This document shows, in pieces, positions 45,901-59,106 of a stretch of 64,000 nucleotides of DNA; within the stretch, counting starts at the first letter, position 1, and each line of letters begins with the position of its first letter. Under the pieces are notes generated by a model that was not told where the DNA came from, ran no database searches, and was given only the letters and a program-made list of their open reading frames with translations. Location: NCBI GenBank assembly GCA_013115145.1, contig JAAPAO010000070.1:1-64000 (forward strand), written 5' to 3'. This DNA comes from Perkinsus chesapeaki (Eukaryota; Perkinsozoa; Perkinsida; Perkinsidae). A program made the position numbers and the translations under genes.

Positions 45901-48900
45901 TTAGACCAGATTGTATAGCATATATCTGTTGACTCACTGCCGATAAGATACGCTCCTCTAATCTATTAAATTCATCAAAGCATCCCCAAGCACCAACTTG
46001 GCATAAACCAACGAATATACGCCCCATAGCAGTAAAGTCAAAGCTTTCATCACAACAGAATACCATAACAAGTCTACCTAGTTGTGCTCCTAATGCTTTA
46101 ACTGTCTCTGTTTTACCAGTACCAGCAGGGCCAAATGGATTACCACCTAACCTCATATCAAGTGTCTGAGCTAATGCCATATAACAACGATCAGTTAATG
46201 GAGTTTGGACTAATCTATCACATACACCAAGATACTCAAAACCGTAAGTGAATACAGCATTACATATCTCAACATTAACCTTCATACCATCATTTGGATA
46301 AAATCTATGTTTAAGTACTCTTAACCATTCAAAATGATGTGGGCTAGAACATCCAACACTATCCAGATGACGGCTAACTTCTCTTTGATGTATAACTTCA
46401 CTTATCAATTGTTCATATTTCCTCCTTAGTAAGTTATCGGACTGTGCCCCAGTAGACCCACCAGCAGCGGCTGCTGCTGCTGACAATGCCTCCAGTTGAG
46501 TTATACAATCCTCTATAACAGTAGCAGTACCACCATCCTTACTAAGGGCTGATGATTGTGCATTACACCATCTAGCTTGGCATGCTAATAATGCTATTTG
46601 GGCAGGGAACTTCTGAGCCAAGTCTAGTATACTTAATCTAGGATCCATAGCTTCTAATAATAACTCTGGTAAACGGGTATACATTGCCTTCTCTATTGAA
46701 CTTAATACATAATATACACCACGTTTAGCATTATTAATACCATCATTAGATATATTAACTGCTATTTTATGAGTATCACCAAGATGTACCACCTCATACT
46801 CTCGACTTCTTATTGCTGTTATCCATACTATATTACCATCCTTATCATCTTGACATATCTCTATACCAGCAATACCAGCAAACATCTTACCCAAGTGTTG
46901 TGATATAATATTAAGATCTTGTGAGTTGCCTATTATCTCTAATAAATCCTCATCACCAACAAAGTAAAATCTAGGGAACTGTGCCCTTTGCATCTCCAAA
47001 TAATCTCCTAATGCCTTTTGTATCCTACTCAATGTCCTTCCTAATCTCTCCAAGGTATTAATAATATTATCATTAACTATAAGATCTAATATATTAACCT
47101 TATTGTCTGTTATCTTTCTCATTATTGATATAAATTCAGCATCAACTGATATAAACCTTGATGATTCTGTTGGTAATAATGTCCGTATATCCTCTGAGTT
47201 ACAGAATATCCCTTCAAGATAGACATATCTTCTTTGTACATTAACCCATATATCCAATAATACTCTTAATTTAGTAAGCCTATCTTCCCATGATATAGTA
47301 TCAGCCTCAAATACCTTATAATAAGGTGAATGCTTCATAGCATCTAATGATCCTATATGCTCATCTAGTTGGGTAAATAGATCATCCCAACCTTTAACCA
47401 AATTACATTTACCACCAAAAGGTATTAATTCAAGATTTAACGTACTCCAATAATCCTTAACATTATTAATAAATTCCTCTAATGCTAGCTCACCCGATGC
47501 CTCCACCATTATACCACGTAGTTCCTTCTCCTTTTCTATAAGGGCTCTACATTCCCAAAGCTGCCCTAGTTGTATAGTATTAATTGCTACCCCCATAGTA
47601 GTAGTACCACCACTTAGTGATATAATATGCATTATCTGTTTCCAATGCCTATCCTTTAATGCCTCCGACTTGAGATCCGCTATAAGTGGATGAAGCTGTA
47701 AGGCCGCCTTCACACGATTACGTAAATCATCATATGCATCATATTGACGTAATGCATCTGGTAGTTGTGCTAGATCCTCTAATAACTGTTCTAATGACTG
47801 CTTTATCTTTTTAGGTACTATAGCTGGCCATGGTGTATCGGATATATCAGATAATTTATGATGTATACCACCAAGACCTTCCCATACCGATCTCAGATTT
47901 GATACATCTTCTCTTAATGGATCCAATCGTCTCTCATTACTACAGTCTAAATCAAGTACCCGTTTAGCTTTAATAACCTAAGCCCATAACCTTATATACC
48001 AGAATAATGAGTAACCCTATTACTACCTGAACCAGTTCAAGTTGTACTTTAACTAATCGGGTATCGAATGATGATATACTCTGTAGTGCTCTAATAATAC
48101 TCACTATTATCCTTAGTCACTATCTCGCTTACCTTCTTGGTGATTCCATTATATTATCCTGCTGCTGCTGTTGATTATTCCTCATAGTATTACCCCATTC
48201 ATTATATAATTCATTAATTAGTTCCATAACTCTATTATCATGTGTTGTTATTATACCCTTAACCTTATCCAAGCTCTCTTCTAATAGTTTAACTCTTCTA
48301 TTTAATACCTATAACCCATTATAATCCCTAGTATCCCCATAAACTTCGACCCCTTACTTGCTGTAATGCAGTCCATTCCCCTTCTACCCTATCAGTCCAT
48401 ACCCAATCTCTTGGAAATGAATACCTTTGCCTCTGTAATAGCTTTTCCCCAGCCCTTAATGAAGCCACTCTCTGCGACCATGCTTTATTAGCATCTCTCT
48501 CAGCTTCACGTACACAAGTAACAAATTCAGCAATCTAAAGTTGGACTTTAAAGTGGTAGTAGTACCCTGTAGGATGTTATTACCTCTCTACAGCTTGTAA
48601 CTACCAGTGTCTGTTGTTCAAGTGATGTCCTGGATTTCTCTAATTGTGCTAACATTGATCTAGTCTGATCAGCCATCTGTACTGCAAATGCTTGTAATAC
48701 TTCCCTTTGCCATTGATCATATTTATGAAGTACTTGTTCCTGTATAGGGCTAAAGTCTATTGCTATAGGCCCAAATGTTTCCGTATCTCTAGCTGCATCT
48801 ACAGCTATTCTAGCTATTCTAATCTCACTAAGTAATTGTTGCCATGCTTCTATATCATCTCCTAGTTCATTAAATAATGCTGATGGTTCTGCACGCCATA

Positions 48901-51788
48901 ATCCTTCATATTTAATCCAATTATCAACATATTTACCCATACTATCAATAGTAGTATCAATAATATTATATGCTTGTAATAACATATTATCATTATTATC
49001 TATATCAATTAGATCCATAAATGTGCCCCCTCCTCCTCCTCCTCCACTAACCCTATCCTTTACAGTATTATTAACATTATCATATCTACCATGTCTTATC
49101 CTAGGAAAGTGTGATAGCTTAGCCAATAATACTGATAGATTTTCCATAAGACCAGCTCTAGCCTCGTGTATACTTGGTTTTAACACTAACCGTGTATTGG
49201 GGCCTTCCTGTAGCATTATTAGCTCATGTACAGTAATACCATCTTCAGGTATAACTCTAGTACCATTACGTGGCCAGTCCTCGAATTCATCCACCCATAA
49301 CCCTACAACTGCCGATAGTTCAGCATAAAGCCTAGCAGCTAGCCTAGCGTTTAAATCGGATACATAGGATTCAAGGTTAGAACATCCAGCAAGGTTAAGG
49401 TCATCAACTATCTTTTGTACTTTACCAAATATACCCAATACCTGGTCGACATAACTAAGGGTTGTTGACTTATTAGAATTAGTAGTAGAGGTGCATGAGG
49501 AGGGTGGTGGTATAAGAATAGAGGAGTTAGCTGTTAAGAAGAGTTCCTCTTGATTAGGCCTATATAATGTATCATCTATCATATGGATACATGCTAGCTG
49601 GTCATCTACTAAATCATCTATACTATTAACCATAGATAATACCTCAGTCCAACGATCTTGAAAAGTAAATATTAGATCACTAACTTCAGCAGTATAGGAG
49701 TATACAGCATCAATATCATCCCAACCTATATCACATGCAGCTAATAATGCATCTTGTACTTTACTATGAAATTTTGCTAATAATGATGCTACTCTAGGTT
49801 GCTGTGCTAATGTAGTCCCCAATGACATATATGTTTCAGCACATTCTCGTAAGGTAACAGATAACGGATATATCTTCCTTATTTCCTCCCCTTTAACCTT
49901 TACAGCAAATGGTATTTGATAATGTAAACTATCAAGATATCCAAGCTCTTGACATAAGATTAATAAATCCTCATCAAAGTTCATCTTTAGTTGTAATTCA
50001 CCATTATTTGCCTTATATACTGATAACACTCTAGCACCCCAATCAATTGATACATTACGTGCAGACTTAACCCATGTATCAAATAGTTTACTAGTATCCA
50101 ACTTCTTACCAAAATAATCACATTCCTCTTTAATCCTTTGACCATCTATATGTTTATCCCAATTAGGCCCCAATACTGATGCTACTTGATTTATTAATGT
50201 AGTTAATCTCTTACTTATTTGCCTTGCCCATATTATCTTTCCACTTAATGCAGGTACACCCCTCTGTAGTAACATAGTCTCTGTACCAGAACCCTCAAAG
50301 CCCTTTTTAAATGCCTCTTGTAAATCAAATATATCCCCTTTAACTCTAGTTAATAATGAGTTTTGATATTCAAGTACAGCGCTTCTTATCCTTAGTCTAA
50401 AGAATAATGGATTGAAGCGTGCAAAGGCTTGGAACATATCCTTGGTAGTGGTAGCATTTCCTAATGTATCCCTCATAGTTGATATTATTAATGATTCAGC
50501 TCTAGCAATAAGATCAGCATATTCCTGTTTAGCCCTATCCCAAGCTTCACTACCTTCATCACTTATATCCACACTATCAACTGCTAATATCTTATCATAC
50601 GCAGCTATAACAGTATTCTTAGTAGCAACTGCTGCTGCTGCTGATGTAGTGTTATTATTATCGGTATCCCCCTTAGATGTAACAAATACCTTATCTAATG
50701 TATGTATAAACTGTTCATGTTGTTTTCTAAATTGCCTTAATTCTCCTATACGATCTTGTAATGGATCATGTGCAAATCTCATCTTAGCAGGTACCCTCTC
50801 AGATGACTGTCCACTACGATGTTTAAGCTCATCACGTAGTTGTTGTTTAAACTGTCTAGCTGATTCAGCCCAATTAACACATACTTCTCTACATAAACCC
50901 GTTAATAGTTCAAATTGCGTATAAGGTAATCTCATTAAAGATGTTCCTCCTCCTCCTCCTCCCTGCTGCTGCTGCTGGTACTGTCCTTTAGCTGGATGTA
51001 ATATCTTATTTAATTGTATTAATAAATCCCTAGATACATCCTCCATAAGCATAGCTGCCCTATATACTGGATATCTCCTAGCCTTCCTTAATGTCCTTTT
51101 CATATGATTGAATATACCATTAACAGCCTCTGATATCTCCTCTATAGTTCCAGCATTCAATAATGCGTTTATAGGTAGCTCTCTTAATAACACTAGACTA
51201 GACTGCACTCTTTCTATATTATCAGGTAGCTCTACATGTGCCTCAAATGTTACCGTTGATAGGAATCTTCTGCCTATGCGTAATACTTCTAGTGCAAATT
51301 GAACCTGGACCAGGTACGTGATGAAAAATATACTACAACAACCTACTAGAGGGTCCTCTAATTGCTTCCTAACATTTAGTAGGTTAGTCTCGATTGCTAT
51401 AAAGAACTCAATTTCCTTTATAGTAGCAGATCCACTATCAGTTGTAATCTTCTTCCCTACTCCCCCAGCAGCAGTACTGAGGTGATCCTGGTGTTGTAGC
51501 TTAGTAACCTTATTAATATCTGTTATCCATCTATTAACCTATACATCAATGGTAAGTTAGGTGATGGGTATTATTACTGATGTTTGAACAGCATCAAGGA
51601 ATGCAGGATCTCTAAGCTCTTCTTGGGATAGATGCTCCTTAGCTGATATAGGGCTATTGGGATGGTCCTTCTTAAGCCTAGAGTATCTAATAACATTAAT
51701 AGTAATACTAAACTATATATAGTTAATACACTTCATCCACTATAGGATCAACTGATAGTATTGTGGTAGTAGGTATATGGTATTCCAT
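36924..51788 (-). CDS. DYNC1H1: cytoplasmic dynein 1 heavy chain, C-terminal domain missing
   Basis: Minus-end-directed microtubule motor. The start [19 protein letters not shown] (51788) leads through several small introns into the tail (51300-47900). The linker and six-AAA ring follow: AAA1 Walker [11 protein letters not shown] (about 46140-46110) with [20 protein letters not shown], which marks cytoplasmic dynein 1, not an axonemal chain; AAA2 LFGPVGSGK (split by an intron near 45190); AAA3 [16 protein letters not shown] (about 43965-43915) with [16 protein letters not shown]4 [20 protein letters not shown] (about 42820-42755). Stalk coiled coil and tip lie at about 41900-40640. AAA5 has [13 protein letters not shown] and [19 protein letters not shown] (about 40095-39895); AAA6 runs to 37000 with [19 protein letters not shown]. 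The last exon ends [15 protein letters not shown], a few residues more, and TGA at 36924-36926. Orthologues continue for about 330-380 aa after this point. Length is estimated at about 4,300 aa against about 4,650 in animals. Confidence 0.95.
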
Positions 51789-52157
51789 AATAATAACCAA
51801 CTATTATATTACTAACATATAACTCAATACAGTAAATAAGTTATAACTCATCATCATGACACGTCACTGTGAATGATGTCTCCAGCTCAACATATTCGTA
51901 CTTTGTCGTATTGATTCGATTGAAAGCCATCAGCATATCGATTATTCACTTATCATCCTACTGGTACGCAGTTGTATGAGACTAGATACTGCCAAACAGC
52001 TACAAAGAACTGTATAACCCATGCACAAGTTCAGAACGGTCCGATTGAAACGAGGGCGGAGCGAACCGATTCATGAATTACATTTTCATAGACCAGAGCC
52101 AGATTTTTCTCAGTGTTCATAATAATCGCTTGTTAGCTGGTTTTTATTGTGTTGTTG
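51789..52157. promoter_or_regulatory. divergent promoter region (dynein / tepsin)
   Basis: 369 bp between divergent starts. The middle (about 51855-52080) is repeat-free and richer in G+C, including GAGGGCGGAGCG near 52053. No factor site can be named. Confidence 0.45.
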
Positions 52158-53549
52158 ATGATAGACTGGGAGCTTATACGTTATGCCACTAATACTGATA
52201 ATAAACCTACACCTGGTTATGCCTTTAATGACCTTATAACTAATATTAGAGAGAATCCACAAGGTGTACCTGATGTTGCTGCATATCTAGCTGAATGTGT
52301 ATCTGGTGATCATGCACATGTTAAACTTAAAGCTTTATTATGTATGAAACACTTAGCTAATAGAGTACCACCATTTAGGATACAATTAAGATCATATGCT
52401 ACTATAATAGAGCAAGCTACACAATTTACAGGACCACCTAGTCCTACATATGGTGATGAACCATATAGATTAGTAAGGGATACAGCAACTGCTGTATGGG
52501 ATATTACATTTAATCATGTAATAATATATATTAATAATAATATTATAATTGTTATATAGGGTGATGATATTGATACTGCAACACAATCTTTACAAAAGAG
52601 GATACAAGGTTTTGGATCAGCACCTATACTTAATAATAATGCCCCAACAGTAGCCAGTACAGCTTTACATGGTGCTGCTGATTATGTTGGTGATGCTATA
52701 TATGTAATAATACAACGCTATCCTATGATTAGCTATATTGTTATTTAGGATGTTGTATTAGATTATCGTGAGAAAGGTGCTGTTGGTACTCTACGTGATG
52801 CTACATTAGATGCAGCTGATCTAGTAGCTGATGGTTTAGAGGCAGCTGCAACATGGATGAGGGATATGTTAGCTGGTAGTACTCCACCACCATCTACCAC
52901 TACTAGACCAGGTGGTGGGGCTAATATAACATTACCACCTAATCTGGCTATATGTGATAATCAACCAATAACATCAACTGGTGGATTTTTAGAACAATAT
53001 AGACAACAGAATGGTAGCCAATTTGCATCGGTATTAGAGCAACGGGCTAATAATGATGCTTCACCCTCGTCGTCGTCGTCCTCTTCATCATATAGTAATG
53101 GTTACCCTCGGGTTATAGGTCCTGGTATAGATATAATGGTTGATGGTAAAGGAGCTGCTACTGTAATATCTGTGGATAGGACATTAAACCCCCCTGTCAT
53201 AGTTGTACGGTTAGCTAGTGATGGTTCTAGGATAGTTGTTGATGAGGATAAATGCCATTTAGAGGATACTGGTGGTAACAGTCACCATACTGAGGATTTA
53301 TTAGATGTTGGCGGAGAGGATGGTATAGATATTGGTGATGGGTATAAAGCAGTACCTATGGTAGGGTCAACACCTGCTAGTAAGATAGCTAATGATGATA
53401 ATAGTGATAATGAGGTCAATACACCACCTCCCCCTCCACCACCACCATCTGCTGGTAATGATGATTTACTTGGATTACAGGATACACCTGAACTATTTCA
53501 AGACCCTGGTCTAGCTAAATCACTTAAGAAGGCTGAAGCTAATATTTAA
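52158..53549 (+). CDS. tepsin / MTV1-like ENTH-domain protein (AP-4 accessory)
   Basis: Accessory protein of AP-4 coats at the trans-Golgi. Three exons, 52158-52517, 52560-52703 and 52749-53549, with introns of 42 and 45 nt, encode 434 aa. The ENTH/VHS-like domain (residues about 1-140) has HVKLKALLCMKHLANRVPPF, RIQLRSYATIIEQATQFTGP and EPYRLVRDTATAVWDITFNH, the VKLK...L..L...G/R.PPF...LR......I..A..F.GPP pattern of tepsin and plant MTV1. The central part is disordered (Pro/Thr/Gly and a Ser run near 53071-53090). Residues about 320-365 form a small beta-rich segment (GPGIDIMVDGKGAATVISVD). The C-terminus carries DDLLGLQDTPELFQDPG, a plausible adaptor-binding motif. I use the second of two in-frame ATGs (52149, 52158); either is possible. 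Confidence 0.8.
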
Positions 53550-53660
53550 TTGTAATCCTTTACTAGTAATATACGGCATAATACGTTTCTCTCCTCTCTA
53601 TTATCCATTTTGTTATTAATCATTTCTATCACTAGGCGCCCTTTACCTTTTTGTGTGTCA

Positions 53661-54061
53661 ATGTCTGGAGCAGCTGTATTCAAGCGTCTGCCTTTAGCAG
53701 CTAAGGGTGTACAGGTGTATCAGGTAGTAGTCTATTATTAATATATAATACTATTATTAATATCCCTTTGTAGGTATCTAAGGCTACATATCGTGCCGGG
53801 GCTGCATTAGGTATGGATTTATCTGTAACTAAGAAACCATTAAATCAAGCATTAGATGCTGCTATACATAAACCACAATTTTTGGAGGTTGATACGTTAA
53901 AAGGTTATAAAGGGTTAATGAGGGTTAAGGATGAGGTTGGTATAATAGTAATATTAGGTATACCTGTTAATACATCATTAAACCAGACTACATTGGTCGA
54001 TCCTTACCTTTCACGGTATATAGCTGATTTAAATGATGTATACTTCATCAGAAACCAGTGA
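53661..54061 (+). CDS. 116-aa protein of unknown function
   Basis: I do not recognise it. Exons 53661-53723 and 53774-54061 flank a 50-nt intron and give 116 aa ending in TGA. The N-terminus (MSGAAVFKRLPLAAKGVQVY) is basic, lacks acidic residues and could be a mitochondrial presequence. The rest is mixed: ALGMDLSVTKKPLNQALDAA, a hydrophobic segment VGIIVILGIPV (about 53938-53970) and a C-terminal DPYLSRYIADLNDVYFIRNQ. It lies 111 bp after tepsin and 149 bp before NCAPH2 in the same orientation. The clean exon structure and codon usage make it a real gene. Confidence 0.7.
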
Positions 54062-54210
54062 TTAGGCAGCAGTATCAGTATCCACATTATGAGGGTTATG
54101 TTTCGTATTAGATGATGATGATAGTTACTACAACCATAATACTTTATTATTGTGTTTATAGTCAGTAAGAGTGTACAAATGATGACAGTTGGTTGTGGGG
54201 GGTAGTAGTA

Positions 54211-57200
54211 ATGCCACCAGGTGGTGGTGTAAAGGAGACTAACCCTTTACTTAAAGATCTACCTAAAGATACTGCTAAAAATTGGGAAATTGATATAGTA
54301 ATGTCATCATATATAATTAATATATAGACAAGTGGTATCATTATAGGTGGAATGTTTAGAGAAACTTAAGGTAGACCTATTCGAAGATGATGATGATGAC
54401 GAGGAAGGTAGTAGTAGTAATGAGGGGTAGAATAATAGGTTATGTATATATTAGGAGGAGATCATCCTATTAACTTTGCCCAAGCTGCTATTGGTTTATA
54501 TCATAGCGCTACTGTATATGCTAGAAAGGTAATAATAACAAGGTCAATGTAGTTATTAGTAATATATCAGATTGATAGCCTGTATTTGAAGATGTATGAG
54601 ACTATGGAGTTATTAGGTAGAGGTGTTGGTGAAAAAGAGAGAAGGAAGAATGCAAGGGAGGCTAAGAAACTTAGTAGGAGGTTTAATAAGGGGATATATA
54701 CATAAGGGTTGTTGTTGTATAGGGAAGAAACTGGGGATATTTGATGATGGTGATGGTTGTGAATTATTGGATAATAAAATTGTAAGAGCACCAGATAGTC
54801 AATTAAATATGTTAAAGGGAGGAGGACAAAAGGGTATGAATACTAATCATAGCTTTGTACATAGAGTACCACTATTCTTGGTAAGATAAAGGGGGCTTAT
54901 AAGGGGTAATGTATACTGAGTATAGGTACCAAGGGAAGAAGGGGATCGTAAGAGACCAGAGTATAAGGTTAGTGGATGTATGATGTTATTGTGATGGTGT
55001 TAGTTATATAATGTATTATTATAGGTACCGTAAACCCTTATAATATGGCAGTGTTATTACCTGATCTAGAAGGGAAATGTTCAACTAATATGGAGGAGGA
55101 TATTATACTTAGGAAGCATTCTGGTAATCATTATTTACTTTAATATCTCCCTCTTACTTGAGCTATTAGGTAATGATGGTACAGCAGCAGATGTAGCACC
55201 ATTACCTCCACCACCAACACAGACCCTTGTAGAGGCACCAGGCATGCCATCTATAGATGATGAAGGAGAAGGAGAAGAAGAGGCTAATGCATCAGCAGCA
55301 GCAGCATTGAATGATTATCCACCACATGATGTAGGGGATAGACACTAGGCTGTTGTTGTTGATATTAATACAGGATGGTGATGATGGTGTATCACTACCT
55401 GACCAACATGATGATGACTATAATAATGATAGTGGTATAGGAGCTGAACCTGCACCAGTCACAGGAGAGGAAAACGAGGGGGAAGCTATACATGATGCTG
55501 TGCTGGATGGTATGTAGTGAGCATATAACAGGTATATTATATGCTCCACTTATCATCATCATCAGCATCATCAACTAACTCCCTACCTAATGGTGACCTT
55601 CAACCAGTTAATGAAAGTAATGCTATTGATGTATATGAGGGAGAGGAAGACGATGATGAAGATGATGAAGAAGAAGAGGTAGTGTCATTAAAGGGTGTCC
55701 CATAACATTATTATTCACAGTCTTTTATTGATCTTCTTCTGTTAGGGTATATGGACATTATTAGATCCCTATGTCAACCCAGGCAAGAAACCACATAAGT
55801 GGGTTATGGGGTCATAACGTATATAGTCACCATTGTCTACAGGCCTATGAAGATTGGTATAGTTGGTAAGCCTATAACGGTTAAAGTACAGAATGCAGCT
55901 AGTATTAAATTATCTAATGGGAGTAAGGCGAAAGGGTACTGATAAGGTGATGATGATGGGTATTATTAGGGAGGGCTGCTATGAACTTGGATATAGCAGA
56001 GGATTCTATATTACCTAATACTAGTGATAGACCAGCATTAGTATGGCAGACTATGGGGGAGTATCCGGAGGCAGCTAGTATAGAGAATAAACTGGCATTG
56101 CAGGTAATACAGGGAAGATAAGCTATAATGCCATGATGGGGGGTATAGGTATCAAATAATCGTAAAGAATCAAGAAAGGTAGTTAGACAAAGGAATGAGA
56201 GGGCATCAATGGAGCGGATGAAGGCACTACAACAGTTAAGGGCAACAAGGAATGTAGGGGGGGATAGTATAGGGAAGAGATGGTATAGAGAGTGGATAGG
56301 TGGTAACTGAGGCTGAGAGGAGGGAAGAGAAACCACAACATGGTATAGATGAAGGAGGGGAATCATCTGGTAGGACTAACAAGTTTATTTTTATATTACA
56401 AGGATTATTAGATTCTGAGGATGATGATAATAATAATGATAATAGGCGTAGTATAGCAGCATCAATTAGATCAGTAGGTATACTATATCATAGAGATAGG
56501 GTTATGGTATTATTATTAGCAGCCTGGTATAATGAATAGCCCTCCACATATTGATGATGGACCATCAAGATTGTCAATAAGTAGCAGTAATGAATATTCA
56601 GCTATGTTACCAGTTAGAAGGGATGTTGGACCTACCAGTGGATTCAGTAATACGAACACACATTATTAACACATACCATACACTAAGGTACAACAGCAGC
56701 AGGAGGAGCTAGCTCGGATATAGCTAAGGAAGCACAGTTTAGGGAGTTCTTTAAAAGACAAGAGGAATATGATAAAGTGGGGTGGCAGTGGGTTTAGCAG
56801 TGGGGTTAGCAGTGGATTAGTAATATCAATTATTATATGTAGATTATACAGAAGTATCTGCTAAAAGAGTTTCAATCAGGCAATGAACCAGAGTCATTCA
56901 ACAGTCCTGGTGAAGCGTAACCATCTATTATTGATAACAGCAATAACGATTTTAAGAGGGTGTATTCAGACGTACTGGTATTGATCTACTCAATCGTGAT
57001 TTAGAGCGTAATGCACAGAATATATATGCTAAGGTCCGTAAATGGCAGGATCAGGTAGGGAGTGGTAGGATGGTAGTGGTTGAATGGTTATAGGGTTATG
57101 ATATTAATAGGTTGAACCATTACTAGAGGAACAGGATAATAGACCACCATTTACATTAGAATCTTATACTAAGTAATAATATATTAGTATTAATAGATAT

Positions 57201-57929
57201 TATTATAATAGGAATGTTATAGAGAAGGTTAAAACATCTAATGAGAGAATAGCTGGAACACAGGTAGTATAGTATTATACAAGGTGATAGTAGTATTAGG
57301 AACAAGTAGCAGGCATCAAGAATACGAGGACCAGAGGGGGGTTATGGGGATGATGATATGGATGATGATGACGAGGAGGAGGAGGACTCACCACCACCAA
57401 CAACATTAGATGATATATTACAAGGGGAGCCTGCATGGAATGTTGGAAGGTATACAGACAGGGGAGTGGTGGTAGATGGTGGTGGTCATTGCTGTTGTTG
57501 TTATGAAAGGTTATTCCTATCAGCATTAATATTAACTAATAATGGTAATATGGATATATTTGATTCAGGGAATAGTGTAAGTATATATGAACACTATTAA
57601 GCTACTTGTTATTAGCAGCCTGGATCGACTGGTGCTGATGATGATACTCATGGTGCTGATGATGGTACTGTAGTACCTACAGCCGATGATATTAATATGA
57701 GTCCAGGCTCAAGTGGCGATGATGGTGTGAAAAGGAAGGAAGGGAGAAAGAAGAAGTATGTCATTATTAATATTACTAATGCTGTTATTATTATTATTAT
57801 AGATACGGTATTAGACTATTAGATGCTGATAAATGTGTTAATTATGATGTTGAAGAGGGAGATGATATTGACGTGGGTGATAATAATATAGCATCCAGAA
57901 GAGGGAAGAAGAAGCCACGACGTAAATGA
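54211..57929 (+). CDS. NCAPH2: condensin II kleisin subunit (CAP-H2)
   Basis: Kleisin bridging the SMC2/SMC4 heads of condensin II, for chromosome compaction. Many small introns. N-terminus MPPGGGVKETNPLLKDLPKD (54211) runs into NWEIDI, a 48-nt intron (54298-54345), and VECLEKLKVDLFED. The family block HPINFAQAAIGLYHSATVYA (about 54470-54530) corresponds to the N-kleisin INFAEAALLIQGSA segment, followed by LYLKMYETMELLGRG. A central motif WTLLDPYVNPGKKPHKW (about 55750-55805) matches the WxxLDP site of CAP-H2. Near the C-terminus AKVRKWQDQVEPLLEEQDNR (about 57030-57140) and PPFTLESY match the conserved W..ki.PlLeeq...PF....Y block. The gene ends RGKKKPRRK and TGA at 57927-57929. Acidic and Ser-rich linkers are long. 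The gene is intact as far as I can splice it. Confidence 0.85.
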
Positions 57930-58317
57930 ATTCAATCAACTAGTCCATAAACAATGTCTTATGCATTCTTAATTATTTTAATATTTCCTTTCTTCAACTA
58001 TTGTGTTAGTATTAATATGCATTTCATCATTATATGCTCATCAGTACTGGCACGTGGTATTCTCGCTCGCCCACTGTACCACCAATTGGCGTGCTGATGT
58101 GACAATTAAAAAGTGCAAAACATGCATCTCTTCGCTTCGCCTTTCATCTTTAGTTCAAGGAAGCCCTCTGATGTTGCGTTGTTGGTATTATTGTACTACA
58201 TATATTATATTTTGCTCTTGTAAAGCTTAGTAGGTAGCCATACACTATATGAATATCCTGTTATTTCTTTTAATATGTTAGGGATTACCACCGTTTTACA
58301 CCCCACCTCAGTAGTTA
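57930..58317. other. intergenic, promoter side of EF-P gene
   Basis: Repeat-poor and locally richer in G+C (about 58030-58160). A plus-strand open frame (58003-58230) is present but Cys/Ser-rich with no family features; I read it as untranslated sequence. Confidence 0.45.
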
Positions 58318-58979
58318 ATGATACCACCTATTATAAATCGGAGAGTGGGTCTGTTATCGTCATCATGGTCATATGGTCGTAGATTATTTGCTACAGTAGT
58401 TACACCAGCTAATGAGATAGATAAAGGGTCTATTATTAAACAAAAATGGAAAGAAGATGGTCCTTCTGAATATTGGGAAATTAATAATGTTAGACAAGTT
58501 AAACAAGGTAGACAAGCTGCTCATGTTTCGGTAATAATAATACTTGCTATATGTATTATATATGCTCTTTATTAGCTTGAATACACCAATTTAACATCAA
58601 ATAAGCCAGAGAGATGGAAGGGTAGTACTACTGCTAAGTTTAATGGTAAGTAGTGATATTAGTAAAAAGCTGCAATAGTAGTAGTCAATGTTGTTGTTGT
58701 TGATAGTTGTCAAAGTAGAGAAACAAGCATGTCAAATATTATACTGGGATAATGATGAAAAAGTATTCTATGTACAAGATGATGAATTTAATCAGCAAGA
58801 GTTACCACAAAGATATGTTAAAGATGCTAGCAAGTTTTTAAAGAGTAATAATAATAGTAACTATATACGGTATAATAGTGGTTATTATTATAGATGGTGA
58901 TCAAGTTACATTATGGTTAGATGATGATGAGATAGTTAAGGTTAGTATACCAACGGCTATATTAGATGCTAATAGATAA
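58318..58979 (+). CDS. elongation factor P-like, probably organellar
   Basis: EF-P rescues ribosomes stalled on proline runs. The N-terminus MIPPIINRRVGLLSSSWSYG is basic and Ser/Arg-rich, consistent with import into mitochondria or a relict plastid (inference). Domain I (KOW-like) begins ANEIDKGSIIKQKWKEDG and carries the tip loop VKQGRQAAHV (about 58490-58528). After an intron comes LEYTNLTSNKPERWKGSTTA, then domain II with ILYWDNDEKVFYVQDDEF, PQRYVKDASKFLKSN and DDDEIVKVSIPTAILDANR, ending TAA at 58977-58979. At the loop position modified in bacteria (Lys, or Arg in EarP-type factors) there is an Arg. Bacterial EF-P has a third OB domain after this point; here the gene stops, giving a two-domain protein of eIF5A-like architecture. 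Similarity is to EF-P, not eIF5A. Confidence 0.8.
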
Positions 58980-59106
58980 CCACATGATAATGCATTAAGC
59001 AAACAACAGTATTGATGAATATGTTTCGGTATATAATATTATTATCATGTTGTGGGTTGTATAGTATATTAATTACATTCATCGATAGTCTAATCACTGG
59101 TTTATT

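Noticed and set aside
49023-51302. Long plus-strand frames over the dynein gene
   Set aside because: They are antisense shadows of dynein exons; poly-Pro/Ser/Leu content comes from codons read backwards.
57358-57600. Separate 80-aa protein inside the condensin gene
   Set aside because: It is an NCAPH2 exon read through its adjoining introns.
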